A stretch of DNA of 64,000 nucleotides from Candidatus Nitrosopumilus sediminis (GTDB lineage Archaea > Thermoproteota > Nitrososphaeria > Nitrososphaerales > Nitrosopumilaceae): NCBI RefSeq assembly GCF_000299395.1, contig NC_018656.1:496001-560000 (forward strand), given 5' to 3'. The translations under genes were made by a program, and so were the position numbers. The notes under the pieces were generated by a model, which was not told the DNA's origin, made no database searches, and was given only the letters and a program-made list of their open reading frames with translations. Positions 34,881-41,464 of the stretch are shown piece after piece; position 1 is the stretch's first letter; each line of letters opens with the position of its first letter.

Positions 34881-35870
34881 TTGCAAAATTCAAACAAATT
34901 TCTCCAATTAATTGGAATCCCTTTCACAGCATTGCTTTCAGTTGTTTTTGGCTTACTTCTTGTATCTTTTCCAATTGGTATCTTTGTAGTTTTTGAAAGT
35001 GATATTGGCGGTGATATCAATTATGAATATCCTTTCACACATTTGGATCTTTTTGCTGGTACTGAATTTTATCAAGCCCCTCTAGATCTTAGTATTGGTG
35101 ACGTGTTTGTCGTTTTATGGACTTTGTACTTGATTCTTTTTGTAATTGCAATTCTGGGACCAAAACATAATTTCTTGAAAACACTTTCCCCAATAATCTC
35201 CTTTGGTCGATATAATACTAGACTAAACTATATGATTGGTATAACAAAATGGTTTTCAATCTTAATTTTAATTTCAGCATTGATTAATTTTGTACAAGAA
35301 GGATTTGGCATTGAAATTGTACCGCCTCTTGATGACAATAATCTCATTCAATTTTTTTATGTCAGTCTTGCTCCTTTAATTGAAGAATTAGGGTTTCGCA
35401 TTCTTTTGATTGGGGTTCCTTTGTTTGCTCTTTACTCTCACAAATCTTCGATGAAATATTTTATCACTTGTTTATGGAATCCAAACTTTTTGCATATTTA
35501 CAACTCGAAAAAAGCTATATCTTTGATAGTTTTTGTAGGTGTCCTTTTTGGTTTCATGCATGTTGCTTTTGGAGATTCATGGAGTGAAGGTAAATTTGCA
35601 CAAGCTACTGCAAGTGGAATTATCCTTGGCTGGGTATATCTTAGGTATGGATTCGTCGCATCTCTTTTGATTCATTGGGCTACGAATTATTTTGTATTTT
35701 CATATGTAAATTTCATCTCTCAGATAAATATGATTTCCATTAATGATGCTTTTTCTCATTCATTGATGTCTACTCTGGAATTATTGCTCTTGATTTCCGG
35801 TGCATTCTCAATATGCATTTTATTTGTAAATAGATTTTACTCTAAAAAAGAACCTGACTTAGAGGTTTAG
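34881..35870 (+). CDS. CPBP-family intramembrane metalloprotease (CAAX protease-like)
   Basis: A 329-residue polytopic membrane protein with about eight hydrophobic segments. The catalytic motifs of the CPBP/Abi family are present: EELGFR (Glu168-Glu169 ... Arg173), FGFMHV (His227) and HWATNY (His265, Asn269). Substrate is unknown; relatives cleave prenylated proteins, peptides or regulators in the membrane. The start is TTG 34881, seven bases after aIF1, so co-transcription is likely. Its end overlaps the convergent TFB gene by 12 bases. Confidence 0.92.
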   Translation: MQNSNKFLQLIGIPFTALLSVVFGLLLVSFPIGIFVVFESDIGGDINYEYPFTHLDLFAGTEFYQAPLDLSIGDVFVVLWTLYLILFVIAILGPKHNFLKTLSPIISFGRYNTRLNYMIGITKWFSILILISALINFVQEGFGIEIVPPLDDNNLIQFFYVSLAPLIEELGFRILLIGVPLFALYSHKSSMKYFITCLWNPNFLHIYNSKKAISLIVFVGVLFGFMHVAFGDSWSEGKFAQATASGIILGWVYLRYGFVASLLIHWATNYFVFSYVNFISQINMISINDAFSHSLMSTLELLLLISGAFSICILFVNRFYSKKEPDLEV

Positions 35871-36767
35871 TGCTACTTTCAAACCCTTGTATCTATTCCT
35901 AATTGTCACTTCAGTCACTCCTGCAGCTTCTGCTACGTCTCTCTGAGTTTTATTTTCTCCATTAGTTACACACGCTACATAAAGTGCAGCCGCAGCTAAT
36001 CCCATAGGATCTTTGCCTGCTGAAATTTTTTGCTCTTCAGCAGTTTGCAATATCTTTGTTGCTTTTCTTTTTGTTTTCTCTGATAATCCTGCTTTACTTG
36101 CTATCCTTGAAATACATTTGACTGGATCTACTACTGGCATTTTTAAATTTAATTCTCTTAACAGTAGACGATAACACCTTGCAATATCTTTACGTTTGAT
36201 ATTACTTGCTTGACCAATATCTTTTAGTGTTCTTGGTGTTTCTGTATCTCTACATGCTGCATAAAGCGCAGATGCAATTAAAGCTGAAATTGAACGACCC
36301 CTAACTAGACCTTTTTCTAATGCTTTTCTGTAAATGTAAGCTGCTTTCTCAATTACAGAATCCCCCACTGCAAGTTTGTCTTTTAATCTGTCTAATTCAC
36401 TAAATGCTTGTCTGAAATTTCTATCGACTGGTTCATGAACTTGACTTCTACTATCCCATGTTCTTAGTCTCTCAATGGTACTTTTCATTGCTGCAGTTAG
36501 AGGCTTACCTGTGGCATCTCTATTTTGTGGATTGATTACAGTGGCAAGACCCATATCGTGCATGGCAAGTGATGTTGGAACTCCTGCTCTACTTTTGTTT
36601 TCACCTTCATTTGAAAACGACCTCCATTCTGGGCCTGACTCTTCTACTTTATCAGTAATAACAAATCCACATTTCCCACAAAAATTTTCTCCAGTATTGG
36701 CATCAGTAACTAGGGTTCCCTTACCACATCTGGGACACTTGTCTTTTGGATTAGTTGTTTTAACCAT
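35859..36767 (-). CDS. tfb: Transcription initiation factor B (TFB)
   Basis: Archaeal TFIIB homologue that bridges TBP-bound promoter and RNA polymerase. The N-terminal zinc ribbon has Cys11, Cys14, Cys30 and Cys33. A B-finger/linker region includes EWRSF. Two cyclin-like repeats follow at about 105-195 and 200-300, the second with GLAAAALYVACV and a terminal helix-turn-helix VTEVTIRNRYKGL. Length (302) is normal. Thaumarchaea often carry several TFBs. Confidence 0.97.
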   Translation of the reverse strand: MVKTTNPKDKCPRCGKGTLVTDANTGENFCGKCGFVITDKVEESGPEWRSFSNEGENKSRAGVPTSLAMHDMGLATVINPQNRDATGKPLTAAMKSTIERLRTWDSRSQVHEPVDRNFRQAFSELDRLKDKLAVGDSVIEKAAYIYRKALEKGLVRGRSISALIASALYAACRDTETPRTLKDIGQASNIKRKDIARCYRLLLRELNLKMPVVDPVKCISRIASKAGLSEKTKRKATKILQTAEEQKISAGKDPMGLAAAALYVACVTNGENKTQRDVAEAAGVTEVTIRNRYKGLKVALNL

Positions 36768-36792
36768 TTATCTCTCAAAACCTTTTATGATG

Positions 36793-36800
36793 ATATTTAA
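36793..36800 (-). promoter_or_regulatory. TATA-box-like element of tfb
   Basis: Minus-strand TTAAATAT lies about 26-33 bases upstream of the tfb ATG at 36767, the expected position for leaderless transcription. Confidence 0.45.
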
Positions 36801-36876
36801 GATTTTCTAATTCATTGCTTATAAGTTTGTTGTTGATTTCAATTATGAATTGGAAATTTACTATTTTTGTTTGCTT

Positions 36877-37515
36877 TTAATTTAACTCTAAGATTTTTTT
36901 GATTTTTTCTGAAATCACTGGTTTTTCATTTTGTTCTAGTAGGAATTTCAAATCTTCTTTATTATCTACGTCCCACATTATTCTCTTCACAAATACCATT
37001 GCAACATTGAGTGTGTGCTCTTTAGCAGTGTTCATATGGATTTTGTAACTGTCTTCATCATAATGTGTCTTCATCAAATCCACTGGCATTCTTGCTAGCG
37101 CATTTGTTCCATCAAATCTTCTGGATGGAACTATGATTGCAAAATTTGGATGCATTTTGTAATTTAACATGAAATCAATATCTTGGGTTTTCATAAATGG
37201 GATGTCTTGTGGAAATACGATAGATGCATCAAAATTATTCTCTAAAAGATATTTGTCTGCTAATGCAACTGCACTGTTGACACTCTCTTCATTCTCATCT
37301 CTAATTGTAATTGTATTGTATTTTTTTCCAATCTCTATTGCTTTTTCTTCTTTTGTTATCATGATTATCTTCTCAATTTGAGGTGATATGGATAATGTAT
37401 GCAAAATTTCATCTAGCATCACTTTACATAACTCCTCTACTTGTTGTGAAGATAAATCTAAACGTGACTTTGCTTTAGAGAAAGTCTTTACAGGAATTAT
37501 TGCTGCTATTTTCAA
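36877..37515 (-). CDS. cofC: 2-phospho-L-lactate guanylyltransferase (or PEP guanylyltransferase)
   Basis: Activates 2-phospholactate (or phosphoenolpyruvate) with GTP for F420 assembly. The 212-residue protein starts IAAIIPVKTFSKAKSRLD, the nucleotidyltransferase signature. FPQDIPFM and IIVPSRRFDGTNAL are further CofC motifs. The start is TTG 37515, one base after the cofD stop (TAATTTG), showing translational coupling. The two proteins act in consecutive steps. Confidence 0.94.
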   Translation of the reverse strand: MKIAAIIPVKTFSKAKSRLDLSSQQVEELCKVMLDEILHTLSISPQIEKIIMITKEEKAIEIGKKYNTITIRDENEESVNSAVALADKYLLENNFDASIVFPQDIPFMKTQDIDFMLNYKMHPNFAIIVPSRRFDGTNALARMPVDLMKTHYDEDSYKIHMNTAKEHTLNVAMVFVKRIMWDVDNKEDLKFLLEQNEKPVISEKIKKILELN

Positions 37516-37516
37516 A

Positions 37517-38437
37517 TTACACGTGTACTTGTTTTAAAATGAAATTTGCTAATGCATCTTCTGCTAATTTATTTTTCATAGTGATTTTTGTTTCAAATAC
37601 TTTCATATCCAAACTTTGAATCTTCTTTGTTAGCATTTTATCTTTGGTATCTATTATGATGTTTGAACATACATCCGAATACATTTTTGCCAATCCGTAA
37701 GCATTTGATTCAATTCCCGCGGCTTGCATATATTTTGCTGCAGGTCCACTAATTGCATTATCTCCTATTAATGGACTGATGGCAACCACTTTTTTCTTTA
37801 TTTTTGATAATTCTTTTCTAATTCCTTTAATCTGAAGCATAGGTCCAATTGATGTTAATGGGTTTCCAGGTGCTAAAATTACCATGTCTGCATCATGAAT
37901 TGCATTCACTGCTTCAGGATTTGGACGAGCCTTGTCTGCTCCAATATATTGAATTCCTTCAACTGGATCTTTTCCTCTATGCTTGACCCAATATTCTTGT
38001 AAATGTAATTCTCCTTTGTCTGTGGTAATTCGTGTTTCAATACTGTTATCTGTAACTGGTATGATGTTTGCACTGACTGCAAATTTCTCACACATCCATT
38101 TTGTAATGTCGCTTAGATTTTTTCCATTTTTCAACATATTTGTTCTGATCAAATGTGTTGCAGCATCTCTGTCTCCTACTCTGAACCAAGTCTCTTCACC
38201 AAAAACTTCCATTTGACGTAAAAAGTTGAATGTGTCTTTTTTCATTCCCCATCCTCTTTCTTGGTCAAGCAGATCTGCTAATCCATATACGATAGTATCA
38301 ATGTCTGGGCAAACGTATAGTCCGTATAACCAATAATTGTCTCCAACATTACTAATGACATTGACTTTGGATTCTTGAGCCACTAGTCCTCTGACTAATT
38401 TTACCGAACCTGTTCCTCCTGCTAAAACTGTAATCAT
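37517..38437 (-). CDS. cofD: 2-phospho-L-lactate transferase
   Basis: Joins the activated phospholactate to FO, making F420-0. The start is taken at ATG 38437 (MITVLAGGTGSVKLVRGL), giving 306 residues, the usual length; the frame is open 13 codons upstream. Motifs include the glycine-rich loop GGTGSVKL, NVGDNYWLYGLYVCPDIDT and APGNPLTSIGPML. It forms a two-gene unit with cofC. Confidence 0.95.
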   Translation of the reverse strand: MITVLAGGTGSVKLVRGLVAQESKVNVISNVGDNYWLYGLYVCPDIDTIVYGLADLLDQERGWGMKKDTFNFLRQMEVFGEETWFRVGDRDAATHLIRTNMLKNGKNLSDITKWMCEKFAVSANIIPVTDNSIETRITTDKGELHLQEYWVKHRGKDPVEGIQYIGADKARPNPEAVNAIHDADMVILAPGNPLTSIGPMLQIKGIRKELSKIKKKVVAISPLIGDNAISGPAAKYMQAAGIESNAYGLAKMYSDVCSNIIIDTKDKMLTKKIQSLDMKVFETKITMKNKLAEDALANFILKQVHV

Positions 38438-38523
38438 ATCATATTCCTCTAAAACTGAATATCTGGTGATTGTCACTCAATATTACTTTTTCAAAAACTG
38501 CCGATCTGGCTAATTAGGATAAG

Positions 38524-38530
38524 TTTATTA
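38524..38530 (+). promoter_or_regulatory. TATA-box-like element of the 455-residue surface protein
   Basis: TTTATTA lies 24-30 bases before the GTG start at 38554, as expected for a leaderless message. Confidence 0.4.
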
Positions 38531-38553
38531 GCGTATTTTCATGAATTTTACTC

Positions 38554-39921
38554 GTGTCTCGGGCTGTAATTATGTCTGTTTTGCTAGCAACTCTTCTTGT
38601 TGTTGGTACTAGTACTCCTGTTTGGGCAGCCCAATTAGATGCTAGAATTAACCCTAATACTGAAACATCTCCTTTCAAAATGACTTATCTAAAAACAGTC
38701 TTTATTGAATATCCTAATGGAGGTAATCTTTTTGATGAATTACAAGGAAAAGAATGGACCGTATCTGGAGAGGCCGACATTTCAAATCCTGGCGTCCAAG
38801 ATTTGTTGCATGAGCTAAACCGTGGAATTGCTAATGATGGAAGTCAAGCACAAATTAGTGATCTGAATGTATCTTATGATTTTCACCTAAAGGCCAGAAA
38901 TATCAATACCTCTATTGACTATCGTGTAATTTTAGAAGGTACTTTAACTGATTATGTTATCACAAAAGATTCTCAGAGAACGCTGATTGATTTAGGGTGG
39001 AGGGGAATGACCACTGATAAAGAAATCAACATTGATGGTGTTGAAATTAATATTCCACTTAACATTTTAAGAGATCATGAACCTGAAGTTTATACTTATT
39101 TTGCAGGTACTGAAGCAGAACAAGTTTTAGGTAGACATCTCATTGATGCAGATTTTATTTTAGAACAACCCTTGACTAACTGGCACTTTTTGTTTGATCC
39201 AACTGGAATCAATGTAGACGCTGGAACCTTTGGACTAAATGAAGAAATCGCTGGATTTGTTGTATCATCATGGACTATGGGTGAAAGTAGTCTTAGAGAA
39301 GGAAGACAAGTCGAAAGAGTCTTTGAAGCTCAAATCATGGCTGATCAACCATATGTTGTTAGAAGTGTCCAATCTTCTGATCAAGGTAACTTAGCAGCAA
39401 TTGGCTTTGGCGCTTTAGATATTTTAGATGGTGTTGAAATTGCTGGTGTCACTCCGACTCCTCCTGAGGATTACATGACTACCTCTACAGGTGACTTCCC
39501 AGTAATGATAGTTTATGGAATGGCGGGGTTAGCTGCTGTTGCAGGTATTGCATTCTTCTTTGTTAGTAGCAGATCACTCAAAAATGAGAAACAGGGTCAA
39601 CAAGGAATTGACCCAAGTAGATTAGTTGGTTATCAAACTAGTGCTTCCTCTGGTGGTTATCAAACTAATAGAGGTGAGGCTCAACTTAGAGATGATACTG
39701 ATTATCAAAAAACACGAAGTGTATATGAGAATACTGCTCCTCAGGAAACAACTGATCAGCCTTCAACAATGGCTCATCGTGAAGAGGCAGCATGTGGATG
39801 TGCAGCTTCAGAAGAAATGGGCTCTGAATGTGACTGTGCAATGCAAGGTTCATGTCTTTGTGATGCATCATGTGGATGTGCCGCAGATATTTGTAAAGAG
39901 CAAGTTCAGTCAATGAGTTAA
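38554..39921 (+). CDS. Secreted/membrane-anchored protein with cysteine-rich cytoplasmic tail
   Basis: A 455-residue protein. A signal peptide (1-26) is followed by a soluble extracellular domain of about 280 residues with no recognised family, then one membrane helix at 317-339. The C-terminal 115 residues, on the cytoplasmic side, are polar and end in four CxC motifs plus one extra Cys (positions 414, 416, 426, 428, 434, 436, 440, 442, 447), resembling a metallothionein-like metal site. The start is GTG 38554. Function is unknown; metal sensing or handling is an inference. Confidence 0.8.
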   Translation: MSRAVIMSVLLATLLVVGTSTPVWAAQLDARINPNTETSPFKMTYLKTVFIEYPNGGNLFDELQGKEWTVSGEADISNPGVQDLLHELNRGIANDGSQAQISDLNVSYDFHLKARNINTSIDYRVILEGTLTDYVITKDSQRTLIDLGWRGMTTDKEINIDGVEINIPLNILRDHEPEVYTYFAGTEAEQVLGRHLIDADFILEQPLTNWHFLFDPTGINVDAGTFGLNEEIAGFVVSSWTMGESSLREGRQVERVFEAQIMADQPYVVRSVQSSDQGNLAAIGFGALDILDGVEIAGVTPTPPEDYMTTSTGDFPVMIVYGMAGLAAVAGIAFFFVSSRSLKNEKQGQQGIDPSRLVGYQTSASSGGYQTNRGEAQLRDDTDYQKTRSVYENTAPQETTDQPSTMAHREEAACGCAASEEMGSECDCAMQGSCLCDASCGCAADICKEQVQSMS

Positions 39922-39959
39922 TCAAGCACTTTTAATTCATATTTTCTAAAAATTTACTT

Positions 39960-40058
39960 TCAATTATTTGATTTGTGGATTGTTCTAATGTGTCTGTCTA
40001 AATGGCCTTTACCTGCAAGATGTTTTTTACAATATGGGCATTGAATCCTCTTCACCAT
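39960..40058 (-). CDS. C2H2 zinc-finger microprotein (32 aa)
   Basis: A 32-residue frame from ATG 40058 to TGA 39960-39962. It is essentially one zinc finger: CPYC, then a 12-residue loop, then HLDRHIRTIH, matching the C2H2 pattern. Basic residues suit nucleic-acid binding. It lies between the 455-residue gene and RNase P RNA. Its upstream region holds a dense set of TATGAAT/ATTCATA repeats, which could be its own binding sites. Confidence 0.65.
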   Translation of the reverse strand: MVKRIQCPYCKKHLAGKGHLDRHIRTIHKSNN

Positions 40059-40065
40059 TTCTTAT

Positions 40066-40109
40066 ATTCATAATTATTATGAATTTCATATATGAATCCA
40101 TGTATGAAT
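40066..40109. repeat. TATGAAT/ATTCATA direct and inverted repeat cluster
   Basis: A perfect 9-base inverted repeat with one-base spacer (40066-40084) abuts a perfect 12-base palindrome TTCATATATGAA (40085-40096). TATGAAT occurs three times, starting at 40078, 40091 and 40103, about one helical turn apart. The cluster lies 8 bases upstream of the C2H2 microprotein start and just past the 3' end of RNase P RNA. Confidence 0.6.
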
Positions 40110-40120
40110 TGAAAAAGTAT

Positions 40121-40399
40121 GTGTGCTGGGAGTAACCCTCCTTCTGTTTTCACGATATTTCGCTTTGCAGCCTACCTGAACCTAGTACAGGAACTTTAAG
40201 TTCTGTTTGGCTTTGCTCCATGTGGGTCGTCTTTTTCATTCCTTTTATGGAAACCTCAGGTTTTGCCATCATAGTGCGCCATATTGGATCATTTTCTGCT
40301 CCGTTGCCAACCATCTCTGATTATCTATCTCCAGATCACATTTCCTGTTTGGAGGGAGGAGTTTCCTCTGCCGTAGCAGCGTGTCGTGCTCCAGCTCAC
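40121..40399 (-). ncRNA. rnpB: RNase P RNA
   Basis: Catalytic RNA that matures tRNA 5' ends. On the minus strand, conserved region I is GAGGAAACTCC (40358-40368), region V is ACAGAAGGAGGGTTAC (40132-40147), GGTTCAGGTAGGCTGC lies at 40167-40182, and GGAGCAAAGCCAAACAG at 40203-40219; these match the universal RNase P core. The ends pair (GUGAGCUGGAG with CUCCCAGCACAC) as helix P1, giving about 279 nucleotides. Exact ends are approximate. A small plus-strand frame across it is spurious. Confidence 0.92.
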
Positions 40400-40432
40400 A
40401 TGATTAGTCTATCTGCTTATTGAATTTGAGTA

Positions 40433-41062
40433 TTACTTTGTAGGTTTTATGCCTGTGATGAACAAAGTCCCATGCTCTCTCTTCCATTTTTTCTTATTTT
40501 TCAAATCTTTGACATGTCTTGTTTTCACTTTGAATCCAGCATTTTGAAAAAATTTTTTCCATTCTTTTTTTGAGTGAAGGTGCATCTGAATTTTCATCAT
40601 TTCTGCCCATCTTGCAGTTGCCTTGTTGTCCGTGTAAAAATCAGTTCCGCAGAAAAATTTTCCTCCTGGTTTTAACAATTTGTATATTTTTTCTAATGCA
40701 ATTTCAATAGAATCTGAATAATACAATGATTCCATCGAAAAAATAAAATCAAACTTTCCTTTGTATTTCATTGATTCAATATCTGTATGAAAAAACTCTT
40801 CCTTTTCACTGTCTTTTTTCTTCTTAGATTGAATTATCATTTTTTTACTTTTATCAATCCCTATGGCTTTCTTGCATTTCTTTTCTTTTGCAATTTTTCT
40901 AACTACCCACCCATTACCACATCCTACATCTAAAAATGTAAATGGATGATCAAATGATATTGTTTTTAAAAATTTTAAAACATTTTTTCTGTGTTCAACT
41001 TCCATTAACTCGGCTCTTCCGTTTTGAGCCCATTCATCAAAAGTTGTTCTGACTTTATCCAT
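40433..41062 (-). CDS. SAM-dependent methyltransferase, class I
   Basis: A 209-residue Rossmann-fold methyltransferase. Motif I is FLDVGCGNGWVVRKIA, motif II includes AIGIDKSKKMI, and the LLKPGGKFFCGTDFY motif follows. The substrate is unknown; the highly basic C-terminal third (KKKWKREHGTLF) suggests an RNA or other acidic substrate. The gene follows RNase P RNA on the same strand in the upstream direction, with its stop 34 bases before the presumed RNA 5' end. Confidence 0.88.
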   Translation of the reverse strand: MDKVRTTFDEWAQNGRAELMEVEHRKNVLKFLKTISFDHPFTFLDVGCGNGWVVRKIAKEKKCKKAIGIDKSKKMIIQSKKKKDSEKEEFFHTDIESMKYKGKFDFIFSMESLYYSDSIEIALEKIYKLLKPGGKFFCGTDFYTDNKATARWAEMMKIQMHLHSKKEWKKFFQNAGFKVKTRHVKDLKNKKKWKREHGTLFITGIKPTK

Positions 41063-41173
41063 ATTTCAGAATATTTTTTATTTCCATTATAATCTTCGTC
41101 TTACTGATCTTTGATATGAACAACTTCTTCGTGTATTTTATATTCAATTTCTAATAATTATTTTTGAAGAGAA

Positions 41174-41389
41174 TTGCCTGATGAATCATGCCGAAACTGT
41201 GGTGGAAAATTATCCGAGAATACACGATGTCCCGAATGTTTCAAACCTACTAGCATGATTTGTAATGCTTGTGCAAAATGCACTATTGAGCAGTTCCATT
41301 CATTTTGTATGTCTTACCAGACCCTCCAAACCAACACTGTGCCAACAATTGAGTCTGGCAACTACTATCAGGTAGTTGCCATGACTTAA
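41174..41389 (+). CDS. Small double-zinc-ribbon-like protein (71 aa)
   Basis: A 71-residue protein with three cysteine pairs in its first half: CRNC, CPEC and CNACAKC, likely binding one or two zinc ions, followed by a polar tail. The start is TTG 41174. Function is unknown. It lies in the gap between divergent methyltransferase and large surface-protein genes. Confidence 0.65.
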   Translation: MPDESCRNCGGKLSENTRCPECFKPTSMICNACAKCTIEQFHSFCMSYQTLQTNTVPTIESGNYYQVVAMT

Positions 41390-41464
41390 TTCATAAAACT
41401 GAACGAATATTTCATACCCTAGCTGCCCAAGTTTTAAGTACTATAAGCATAGATTTGGATCCTT

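Noticed and set aside
36781-36876. Possible C/D sRNA from an ATGATGA near 36787
   Set aside because: No D box CTGA follows at a suitable distance and no closing stem is present.
40220-40423. 67-residue plus-strand frame
   Set aside because: It lies antisense across the conserved RNase P RNA core, which explains the sequence.
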